64,000 nt of DNA from Piezodorus guildinii (lineage: Eukaryota > Arthropoda > Insecta > Hemiptera > Pentatomidae), in the NCBI GenBank assembly GCA_023052935.1, contig CM041293.1, forward strand, positions 176,877,600 through 176,941,599. The letters are read 5' to 3'. Position numbers and translations under genes: made by a program. Shown piece by piece: positions 31,201 to 43,743 of the stretch. How positions within the stretch are numbered: the stretch's first letter is position 1; every line of letters starts with the position of its first letter. The notes under the pieces were generated by a model. It was given only the letters and a program-made list of their open reading frames with translations, was not told where the DNA came from and did not search any database.

Positions 31201-34200
31201 GAACTGGTAAATTGTGGATAAGTGCTATTTGTAGATTAATTTAGTAAATCATAATCTCAAAAGACTTTAATTTTTTGTTTTCTTTCTTTTTTTAAAGTTA
31301 ACTTAACGATAACTTTTTTGTTTTTCTTTTAACTGCAAATAAAAGGCCATTTTAAAATGAAAATATAGATTTATAACTTGTTTTATATTGGAAAAAATAA
31401 ATGTATAAAGTAACTTGATATATTTAAAGTAATTGATTGGCCTATGGAAAGAAAATTAATGATCTGTTATTTTCTCAAAACCAAATGTTCATTGGCCTTC
31501 ATCTTTGCAGAAATAAGGCTGTTGTTGACATAAAAAATGGACTGGGTTCGAAGGATGCGCCATCCAAGGTAAGATAGAACCGGAAGTACGCTAAAGATGG
31601 CGAATAGGAAACAAACATCACCTTTTCTCATCACTATTCCTTTTTTTTCTTTCTTTTCTCTCTATACCCCTTAAAAAAGAATTACCTTGCCCCCTCACTC
31701 AAATTCCCCATTAATATCTTAATTTAGTACATTGTTATTAATATTAAATTTTTCTGTGTTGTTTTTCCTTTTTTTGCGGTGGCTGTGGATTACCTGGATT
31801 TTGCTGTTTAGGAGGAGTCGGTCAGTTCAAAGCATAAGGAGAATGGAGTATCCAGCAGTCACAAGTCGTCGAGGTGAGTTTGACTATATATTTTTTATCT
31901 TATTAAGTTTTATTTATTTGGAAATCATTGTTTCAATTATAAGCATTATATCTTATCTAAAAAATTAAAGTTATGTTGTAATTTAGTCGCCTTGGTAACC
32001 AACCATTATTTTAATACCCAGCTGTTATCTATTCTCCACCTTGGTTGATATTGGCAACTGTATCCCTCTTATTTATATTTAAGGCTTTGTTACATGATGA
32101 TAGTATCAGTTCTGATAGTACTATCACGATATGAGGAGAGGAATAAAGTGTATGAATTATTTTATTTAAGGTGTATAATATCATAACATATTACTTCCAT
32201 CGTTAAATATTATTTTTGATTTAATGGAGGATGATGTGATTGTCAGTGAATGTTTTAAAAAAATCTGGTGCGGGCAACACACCACTTTCACTTACCTCCA
32301 TTTTTATTTATTTATTTTATTTTTTTATTTATTCAGAGAAATTTACAACTTTATTTATTAAATACAACAAGTAAATGGGACAGATTTGAGATTAAGACAC
32401 ATGGTTGTCCTGTGGAGAAAAACTACCCATTGGTAGAACTCCAATCCTCCATTTTTAAAATCAATGAAAGAATTTTCAAATACAGTTAGAGATAAAAATA
32501 CGTGAAACTATTAAAGAATTAATTAAATCGAATTTCTATAGAAACATATGTTTTATTAAATAATCTATTATATTATTATCTAAAACAATTACTTAGTTTT
32601 ACCGGCTTTTTATCACTCTCTATCAACTTTTAAAAGCTTGAGTATAAGATAATATTTTTTCTAAAATCTTTAGCTTTCCAACGGTATATCATACATGTAT
32701 ATTACTGCTATTATGTTCAAAAACGAAAAATTTCATTAAAAAAATATTTTTCTGTTTTCTCCTTTAGTTGGGTATAGAATTCATTCAATTTATATATTTA
32801 CCTGTTTTTTATCAGTGGTAACAAGATAATATAGTTATTTTAATAGAATCAACAAAATTAAAGGTACTTTAGAGAAAGAAAATTTAAAATATCGCCATTT
32901 AAGCCCTGTCAGACCATTTTAATCCGAATGAAACCTAAATGATATTAAAGCCCATTAAATTTTACATCGATATAGCGAGTTTAATTAAAATCGTCGGGAC
33001 CGTTTTCGAGAAAATCGAAAAAAGGTGAAAAATTCATGGTATAAAGTGGCTCTTTTGGTAAGCTCATTTTGATGAAAAAGGTTTTGTAACGTCTCTGGCT
33101 TATATTTGTCTTAAAGAAAACTGGAATTAGAAAATTTTCACGATTGCAATACTTTCCCTTACTATATATAGCAAGTGATAGTAAAAATATTGGAAACTAT
33201 TTATTGTAAACATTTATCAGCTGCCATCTGAATTATTTCATCCTTCACTTTTTACCATATAGTCGACTATGTAATGTCTTAAAAAAAGTTAAAAATTACA
33301 CTTTATAATAAAGTTACATTGATAAAAAAACATATTTTATGTATGTACATATAAATATAATGCCTAAATATAATTTTATATTTTATTCATAACTGAAGCT
33401 AAAATAAAAAATAATATAGTTATAGTTATACTTTGAAAGTAGTGGAGTACCATCATGATAGTGATTATCTGACAATTCCAGCCTTGACTTGCCTGTCTTA
33501 ATCGGCCTGTAGTGTGCTCTGAAATGTGCATGTCAGAACTTGCTATACTCTAAAAATCTTAAAATAGGTTCCTTGCTGTTCTTTCGAATGCATTTATTTT
33601 ATTTTATTAGTTTAATAACTAGTTAGAGACGTTGTTAAGTATTTGTAAACAGATAGAGAGTCTGTTTTTGTCCTTGAAAAACATTTGAATTGGTCTCTCT
33701 AAGTTCACATAGAAAAAAAAATTTCATCAATTTTCAAAGAATATCAATATGAGATGTAAGGATATAAGGGGGAGCTTTAGTGAACCGTGGATTTGGATCA
33801 GATCCAAATGGAACCAAATCAAATGGCTCCCTTTACATGTAGTTATTACAGAATCACTATAAAGAAAATAAAATAGTCAAGGTCAAACTTATGTGGCCTC
33901 TTACTATTTGTTACTTTTGTTTTTAATAGTATTATTTGAAAGTAGTAAAATTTCAATATTTAGAAAAAAAAGAAGAAAAAAAATTCAGCGATAGTGAATT
34001 ATCTTATCTTACACTTTCAACGTACAATAACCATGTATTCTTTATAACTTAATCAATAATTTTTTAAAACTTATGTGCATTACAATTATTATTTATATTC
34101 ATTTTTTAATTTTAAACATTATAAATAATGTTTAAATTCTTGAAATGGAGTTTATAAATTTATTAAAAAACATGTTTTCATTCTGAGTTTTATATAAATG

Positions 34201-37200
34201 TTTGTTTTAATGTAATTTTATAGTTTAGCCTTTTTTTTTTCCTTTTTTTCCCCCTATTTGAATGGTTATATTATTTGATGATATAAGATTTTTTGAAAGT
34301 AATATTTGGTGTTATTATCTGACTTGATTAAAAATAATTGTGCATTCTTTCTCTCCTACTGAATATTATGAGTGTGCTTTCACCTGTCCATCTCTATCAT
34401 CATGTAGCATGCATGGTCTTTTTTTTAAATGGTTAATTTATTATTAGACATATATTTAGTAATTTGAATTATAAATAATAACTGAGTTTTTATTAATTTT
34501 TGTTTAGCAAAAGCAAACATCGGGATCGCGACAGGAGCAAGTCGAGGGACAGAAGACATGGAAGCCGGGACAAGGACAAGGATCGCAAGCGTCGTAGCAA
34601 GAGCAGGGACAAGAGCCGCGACCGTGACCGCGACAAGAGGAGTAGGGAGAGGCGCAGTCGCAGCCGGGACAGGAAGAAGAGGAGCAGGAGTAGGGATCGT
34701 GAGAGGGACAGGCCACGCAGGAAAAGGTCACTCACCCCTCTTCTTTTACCTGGACGCAAGGAACCCTACGTTAAGTACAAGAAGTCCCCTCCGATAGGAG
34801 TGTAAGTTTTGTTTTATTTTTACTTTCATTTACCTAAATATGAAATATATAGTAAGGGAAAGTATTGGTATCGTTAAAATTTTCAAATTCCAGTTTTCAC
34901 CGGAAATACACCTTTTAGGATCTCCTGAATCCAAATGATCAGTATGTAGTCTGTGTGTAGTAACCTAAGCACAAAAACAGGAACTGAAAGTTCATATTTC
35001 ACTATTTCGAAGGATATAGTATTTAAAGGGCATTTTTACTATTTTATTTTATACCAAGTCGCCATTCTCGTTAAAAGATTCTTGTTAATTGGCATATCTT
35101 ATATCTAGGATACGATTAAAAATGGAAAAGGACCTCTATTTTTGACTAGACCTCCTTTTGAAAGGATATGAATTGAAGTATTTTACTGGTTAAAAAATTT
35201 AGTGTAAAAAAGTAATTTATTAAAATGTACAACATTTGAGCTATTATATTATGCCATCTTCAGGTTCAAAAACAATTTTTTATCTTAATATCAAATTTTC
35301 TTAATATAACCATCCTCAGTATATAAAACATTTTAAAATATATTAAAAAAATAACCAAAATTATATTATAATTTTTATATTGTGATATAATTTTAAATAT
35401 TCTTATTTTAAAAATAATGACTTTCTTGGTTTCAGGCCTCCTTTAGATGATTTATCCCCAGAGGAAAGAGATGCACGCACAGTATTTTGTATGCAGCTGT
35501 CGCAAAGGGTTAGGGCGAGGGATCTTGAAGAGTTCTTTTCATCTGTTGGAAAGGTAATAATTTTTAAAAACTTTTTTTTTTTTTTTTTTTTTTTCCTGTT
35601 AACTATCTTGTTTCAGAATTTTCTTTATATTTTGTTTTTCCTACCTTCCCTGCTTAGGAAGCAATATGTGTGTTTGCAGCTGTGTGGTAATAGAAATGTG
35701 TGCCTAATTACACACTCCCGCAAGTTTATCAAGTATGGATGGCGATAGTTAACTGCAGAATGATTGGGAGTAGTTATTCAGCAATGCCAGTCATAGAAAC
35801 ACTTCTATCGATTAAACTTAATTTATTGTATTATTATTAGGAATCAAAATGGTCCAGCTGAATGAGCAGTAGTCTCAAGGTTCAAACCTAGGCTGAGGCA
35901 GAATCATTTATTTTGTTATTTCAGCCGTGTAGCAACCCTGGGGTATGGAGACCATCCTGAGGCTCTCAGACTTTAAAGTGGGTACCCTAAGTCAGGAGGG
36001 AAAATCTTTCAGTTGAGCTTGATTAAGGCTCAATAGCCTCCTTACTCAGCTGTACAAATACAACAGTACAAATCTCTAAATGGGTTGTAGAGGTACAAGG
36101 TTTTTATTAATATTATTATTTTATTTTACTTAATTGAAGTGTTTCTATGACTACTTATATCATATCGATCAGTGAGCAACTTCTTATAGTCGACTATTCT
36201 TCCGTCATTATAAATAAATCCTCCTTCAAATGAGGAATTATTTCATTGTGTGCCAATGTTTGAGGCTAAGTTTTAGGCCATCGGAAGGGCTGAGAAAAAA
36301 TAAAGTACTATCAATTTCAAAGCTAAAAACCACCCCTCAGCAGTTTATTATTATTTTTTCTTATAGTCCGTGAGCCAGCAAAGAAAAATGCAACCCATTT
36401 TACTGAAATATTTTGTTTTTTTTGTAACAGCTCTATATCATTAAATATTAGACATAGAAATGTCTTTTACCACTCAAGTAAGAGCTTATCAAATACTTGA
36501 TTATCTCAATAGGATGAGCCCTTTCCATGATAGTAACCATACCTATGTTAGAAAGGAGTGATATTCCTTTTTTGAATGGTCACCATTTTGTAATCCACCC
36601 TTTTCAAATTGGCAGACGTGTATTTTTTGCTTTAATATGATAAAATCTTTGCATAAAACATACTAAAAATTTTGGTAAAATGGGTTGCATTTTTCGTTGC
36701 TTATGGACTATTAGACCTGATGACCTTGTAAACTTAGACAAAATGTTTGTTAACCATTAAATTATCTTATTTAAAAGTGTATAAGACGCATTTAAATTGG
36801 AGAAAATTGTGTTATTTTTCTTTTCCAAAATTACTCAACCTCCTTCTGGCTTCTGTCAAGTAATTTGGAAGTTAGAATTTACAAAACTATAATTCTTCCG
36901 ATGGTTCTATAAAAGTGTTAAACATTTTCGCTAACTATGAGATGAAGAATGCCTCTAAAGAAAGGTTTTCAACGTTAAGGTTCAACCTATAATTTTTGAT
37001 CCCAAGAGAGATGAGGCGATTGGAAAATTAAGAACATTGCAGATCTTGCATCGCTCTAGTATAATTGAAGTGATAGCATTAGTCAGCTCAGGTGGGCATG
37101 TTAAGTCATTAGGCCTTATGAAGGATGTATCCCTAAAAATGCGGTGCACCAACTGGTAGTTGGGCCAAGGCTTAGATAGGGTTATTTAAGCTTGATCTCG

Positions 37201-40200
37201 GAGGTTTGGACTTAGTTCATGATCAGTAGATGGTTTTTGTAGAGGCTTATGTTGGTGGTATCTCCTTTGAATTTTTGAGTTCGCTGGGTCTATTATTATT
37301 TAAAAGTGCAATTTTAATTATCTTACTCCCCTACCAATTTTCTATAATGCATATAATAGTTTTATTAACTATTTCTTACTATTGTCCCATATATTTTAAA
37401 TCTATTTTTTCCAATCGACATAGATATTATTATAATATTAATAATAAAATTAAAATTATTTAGATATTTTACAAAATACAACACATTATTAAATAAAATT
37501 AGGGTAAGAGTTTTCTAATCAATCTGAGATTTTGGCTAATGATCATCTAATTACAAAGGTTTAAAATCATTTAAAAAATAATATATTTCATAATAACACA
37601 TAATTAAAAACATTATGTGGTTTTGCTGGTTTCCTTTTGTTTATCTTTCCATGAGCTTCTCTTTTTTTTTTTTTTTGTTCCCGAAAATCCACAAATTGAC
37701 ATCACACCATAAAACTTGACTGATCCTGAGTCTTTAAGGTGATCGCTCTAAGCGTGCTCTGCTCCGCAGGATGTCCAACTTGTGGTTCCCAGGAGTGAAG
37801 TCTTTGTAAGGTTACTTCCTCTCGCCTTTTGCTCAGGCGTTAGCCAATCTTTTCTGACTGCCATCTGTATCTATTTTTCTTTTTCTTCACTTACTTTGTA
37901 TCAAAACAGTATATTTGTTACTAATAATGTTTTTTTTTATCTAGGTGAGGGATGTCCGATTAATTACTTGCAATAAAACGAGAAGATTCAAAGGCATCGC
38001 TTACATAGAATTCAAGGACCCAGATTCAGTGCCTCTGGTAAATATATTTTTCAGAATTACCTCTTACTCTATAAAGTTAATGCCTAAAATTAATTTTAAG
38101 TCAAATTTCAGTTATTTACAACATGATTTTTCAAATATTAGAAGAAAATAAATTAAATTAAATATTGTGCATTCTTTTTCAGGCGTTGGGACTGACAGGA
38201 CAGAAACTTTTAGGTGTACCAATAATCGTTCAACAAACGCAAGCAGAAAAGAATAGGACTGGGAATTCTATGCCTAATTTAATACCTAGGGGGATCCCAG
38301 GACCAATGAGACTGTACATCGGCTCGTTACACTTCAACATCACCGAAGACATGCTGCGAGGGATATTTGAGCCCTTCGGCAAGATTGACAGTATCCAGCT
38401 CATGACCGATCCCGAAACTGGCAGGTCCAAAGGATTCGGCTTCATAACTGTAAGTTTAGTATATCAATTATATTAATTTTTTTTAAATTAAAAAAAATAT
38501 GTATTCATGTTCGTATCAACAATATTTTATTTTAAACATCCTCGGTTTAATTTACCAACTTTCGGAGTTGTTTCCCCTCTATGAAGACTCTGTTATATAT
38601 AGCATACTAACTATATCTGAATAATGAAACATAAAATATCTACTTTTATTAATATATTAGTTCATTGTTCGAAATCGTATTTTAAGACCTATTTGGATTT
38701 AGTTTCTTAAGTTAAATTGTTTCATCCATTTTTTCTCAGTCTGCTGGTGTTCCTCTTGGTCATATTCTAGGTCCCATTCTTAACACTTAATATGGCTGAT
38801 ATCCCTGAAATAAATTAAGTTTTTTTAATACTTCCCAATACTCAAGATGTGAATTTTTATTTGTATGAAAAATAAAAAGATAACACTAAAATTAAAAAAA
38901 AAATCTATATTAATATTATAAAGCTGAAGAGTTTGTTTGTTTGAACGCGCTAATCTCTAAAACTACTCGTTTGAATTGAAAAATTCTTGTTGCGTTGGAT
39001 ATTCCATTTATTGAGGAAGGTTATAGGTTATATATCATCACGCTGCAACCAATAGGACCGAAGAATCAGTGGAAAATGTGGAAAAAACAGATGAAATTAA
39101 CCTTGCATCCCAATAATTCCAAATCATTTACATTTTAATTTTAAAATAATTAAATTTCCCGTTAAGTTATTTTTGTCATAAAAATTAATAAATCACGGGC
39201 CAACATTTAAATAAGTACGAATCGATTTACGTCAAGATCGGGTTGCGAAGAAAATCACTATGTTCTTCTGTCACAAGAAAATCAAACCTGAAATATAAGT
39301 AATAATAAAAGTACTTTAAAATTATTGGGTTGTCCGAAAAATTCGTAGAGGATTTTTAAAATAAAATTTACCTTTTATTTTTTTCTACTAAAAAAGGAAC
39401 CACAGAGCTAGAAAAAAAATCTCCCCTCCTCAAAATCCGAGATTCCGAATAACGAATAAAAAAAATCTGTTTGTCCGCCGTTGGCGGATGCAAAGCATCT
39501 ATCATGGTAAAGCAAAAATTACACGCCTGCCAACTCATGGGGGTTGGCTGGCCAATCTTGGGAGTTGGCTGGAACGATGCCGCTCGCACCATCAAAGGCC
39601 GGCTTGCGTCCAAGAAAAGCAATGCTCAGTATTTAGTGGGATTGAAAGGGACCCATACATTTTGAGCTCCTTCCACAATACCAAACTATAAATACGGACA
39701 TTTACTGCGCCCAGTTAGATCGATTGAAGGCAGCAATTAAAGAGAAACGGTTAGAGCTGGCAAATCGGAAAGGAGTGCTATTCCACCAAGACAACGCTTG
39801 GCCCTATGTGCCTTTAATGACTTGGCAAAAGTTATTAAGCTTCAGATGGGAGATTTTACCTCACCCGCCGTACTCTCCTGACATTGTTACTTCGGATTTC
39901 CATCTTTTCTGTTCCCTCGAAACTTTCTACAAGGGGAATCTTAATCTTCACTAGATGACGTCAAAACGGACCTTTTATTGTTCTTCAGGAGTAAGAACAG
40001 TGATTTTTAGAAAAAAGGGATAATGGACGTTCCAGCCATTGGGAAATGATAATCGCTAACGGTGGTAACTATTTTGTAGATTAATTTAATAAATTTTAAG
40101 CTGTTCATCGATTTTAATTTTGGTCCAAAGAACTTTCCAGACAACCCAATATATTCTTTTAAAAACTTCCTAATAGCGATCATAATAACAGAAATGGACG

Positions 40201-43200
40201 CAGACGAAGTCGCGGGCAACATTTAGTTACTTTTACTTATTGTTATAATTATTTTAATACAAATATTTCTGAATAAATTGTCTTATACTGTGTGTTAAGC
40301 ATCCCGATGCAGTTGGGCTGCACTGCTTTATAAATAAAGTGTTTCCTCTCTTAGAAGCCAAAAAATAATTTTATTTATTCATTTTTTTTTTCCAGTTCCA
40401 TCATTCGGAAGACGCTAAACGAGCCCTCGAACAGCTGAATGGTTTTGAATTGGCAGGCAGACCTATGAAGGTAGGAACTGTGTCGGAAAGGATGGACATG
40501 GGCCACTCGTTCACACCTCACATCGACACGGACGAGCTAGACAGGTCAGGGATAGACCTGGGAGCCACCGGCAGGCTCCAGCTTATGTTCAAGTTGGCTG
40601 AAGGTTAGTTTGGCAAATCTCTTCTATCTCTTCCTAAGGAATAATATTTGATTGAGTAGTATCCAGTAATAGAAAAAACTACGCTCCATTAAGATAACTA
40701 ATTTTATCGTGTGCTGATGTTTCAGTCTAAGTTTTAAACCTAGTCAGGGTTAAGAAAAAACAATGTAATGACCAGTTTGAAAAATCATGTGCTCGCAACT
40801 CACGACTTTCACTTATCTTGCTTATCCTGGTTTAATTAGGATAGGGATCTTTAACGAGTGCCTAGAATTGCAGTTTCAGAGCCACCTTTTTAAGTCCCTT
40901 CCAAAAGACAGCATAACCAAGAAATTTTACTCCCTTTAAAAAATACCAGGACCATCTGCTGGACCCATGATCTTTGGTATAGAAGGCTGTTATGATAGCC
41001 ACTACAGTACTGGTAACCTGACCCCATTATCAACAAATTTGTTAAAAGAAGTTAAAAATATTTTTTCTAAAATCCTTAGCTATTTTTTTTATCTGAACCA
41101 GTATAAATGTATATACATTTTACAATATATACAGTAGTAATTCCTACGAGTATTAAAATACTTGTTTTCATAAGAAACTGGCATCTTACATTCTAGTTAT
41201 GAAATATACACAACATAATAAGAGATAAGAAGAGAAATATTTTTGTTAGTATAAATCAGAATACTTGTATCAGATTCTAATAATTTTCGATGCAACTAAA
41301 TTAAAACTTTAAATCAACTTAAATTTATACATTTTTTAGTAAGTATTTTTTTAACTTATCCTCAATGCAGTTTTTATTTCTATTAATTGTTATTATCTTA
41401 GTCACTTAATGTAACCATGAATTAAAAATGTTTAGATTCATTAGTTAATTAATGATCCATTCATTCTTAATCATATCCCCTTTTACCTGTTGATTATCAA
41501 TAAATTTTTATTTATAAATCAACAAAAGTACAGGTTCTTTAGAGGAAAGATAATTTTAAAATTTAGCATTTATCTCTGATCATGGATTAATTAAAAAAAT
41601 CTTTATATAATTAAAATGTTTGCTTATTTGAGTGTGAATTTCTTTTATGTATTAAATATGCATGACATTTATAGATGTCCTAGATATCTTCTATATTTAC
41701 TAAATTCTTCAACATCTGCCTACTTAATAATTATAATAATAGAACAATAAATTATATTGTTGATTTATGTTGCAGGTACCGGTATGCAGATCCCCGCAGC
41801 AGCTGCCTCAGCCCTCAACGTTGCTGTTCCTGGTAGCATGACCTCCATGGCGTCCAGCATCGCACCTCCTATCGCCACCCAATGCTTCATGCTCTCCAAC
41901 ATGTTCGACCCTACCACGTAAGTTTCGTTTAATCTATTAATTCAATTCTTTTTTTATGTTTTTTTTATCTGATAGATGAGTTGGTGTAGATGTTTGTTGT
42001 TCTTTATTAATTTAATTGCACTTTATGCTTCTGTGGCTAATTAGACGATGCTACAATGAGAGTCCTAAATTTAGCCTATTCTGAATAGGGATCCTTAAAA
42101 AAGAGTATCTGACATTGTAAAGGCTCGGGACCACCATTTTACATCCCTTCCTAAGGACAACATAACCATAGATTGTTTAATAATAATAATATAGGCTTAG
42201 CGAACCAAAAGGTTCGATGCCGATTCCACCAAATTCCGCCTACACAGACTCTTCCAATGTTCACCGTTCAAGCCTTAGCCACCGAGATCAGCCTAAACGC
42301 AATCCTCCCATCGACGCTTCTGCCTACCTTTTGGACGCCTACCAGTCTGATCACCGAATACCAACTTTCTCGGAATCCGCTCCTCATTGAGCCCAACAAC
42401 TTTACACGCCCATTTGAGTCTCTGTAATGCTATCAGCTCAATTATATTCACAGGATACAAGTTCCGCAATTCCGTATTGTGTAACCTTCTAAACTCCCCA
42501 GTGGCCTCATCTCTCTTCGGACCAAATATTTTACGCAGTACCTTATTCTCGAAAACCTTAAGCCGTTGTTCATCCTTCAAAGCGGCCACGTTTCACATCC
42601 GTAAAGAACCCTCGGAAGAATAATAGTTTTATAAATTCTAACCTTTAAGTTTTTAGATAGAAGCCGCGAACTAAGTAACTTAGCAACTGAATAATAACAC
42701 GCATTTCCCACCTTTAACCGGGACCTTATTTCTTCCTGAATTTCATTTTTTCTTGTTATCATTGAACCTAAATACTTGAATTTATCTACGTGTTCAAAAG
42801 TATGTCTTGATACATCAATATCACCAAGATCGCCACCGTTTCTGCTAGTAATCATATATTTCGTCTTCTCGGTATTTAATTCGAGTCCTATTCATAGATT
42901 GTTTACTCATTTAGAAAATCTTAGGGGCACCTGACTTTAGGTATAGAAGGCTTTTATTCGGTTAAAGAAGGCCACTTGAGTTGGTGTAGTTTCAGTTGGC
43001 CGATTTTTCTTCACTCTTCTCTATTCTGGGTGATAAGGTTTTTCAAGTTGTACCGTCTTGATGTGAACTCTAATGATTTATTCTCTAAGATGAAAACATA
43101 ACTTCACACTATTTTCCTCCTCAGTACTTGTTAATACTTTTATTGAATTATTTGATTAGTGTGATTCAAGCATTTGTATTTTGTCCTGGCCTAGAAAGCT

Positions 43201-43710
43201 TTCATCTTGCGGCTGTGTGCTTGTTTCCTTTCTTCAGACCACTTTGGTCGGATGGTGCCTTTACCCTTTATCCTGCTGAGGGACACTTTAACTGTTCCAA
43301 TGTCAGAATAATAAACGATCCTTTATGGTTTGTTCTGCATTCCCCCAGCTGTTTTAAGTCCGGCCTTCCATCCATTTATTTTTGGACCCTTTCCCTCTGC
43401 CTTTAGGGAGCGGCGTGGTCTAGTGAATAGAGCGCTAGTCTGCTGTGCTCCGGGTCCTGGGTTCGAATCCCGGCTGAGGCAGAATATTATTTATTCTGTT
43501 AATTCAGTCGGGGGGCGACCCTAGGGTATGTAGACCCTCTTGGGGCAGACCCCCCAGTCTCTATAAAATGGGTACCCAAAATAATTGGGGGAAAACCTGG
43601 CGGCTGAGCGTGATTAAGGCCTAATCACCTCATTGCACTGCCGTTGGCCTAGAAACAGTACGAATCTCTATATGTACTGAGCCCAAGACCCTTCATGGAT
43701 TGTAGTGGTA

Positions 43711-43743
<33 letters not shown>

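Larger units (their letters stand above)
42007..42965 (-). mobile_element. SINE family 1 copy split by a LINE insertion
   Basis: The 3' half (42007-42179) carries tttatgcttctgtggctaat and gctcgggaccaccattttac. The 5' half resumes at 42906 with gaaaatcttaggggcacctg. Between them lies a LINE family B fragment flanked by a 13-bp duplication. Confidence 0.8.

Noticed and set aside
34493..34797. Several overlapping open frames on both strands (88, 75 and 79 codons)
   Set aside because: They are shadows of the Arg-rich RS-domain exon of RBM39; the sense frame matches the family and has correct splice sites.
43407..43480. Functional tRNA gene with good B box
   Set aside because: No closing acceptor stem at the expected distance, and the sequence continues into a repeated SINE body.
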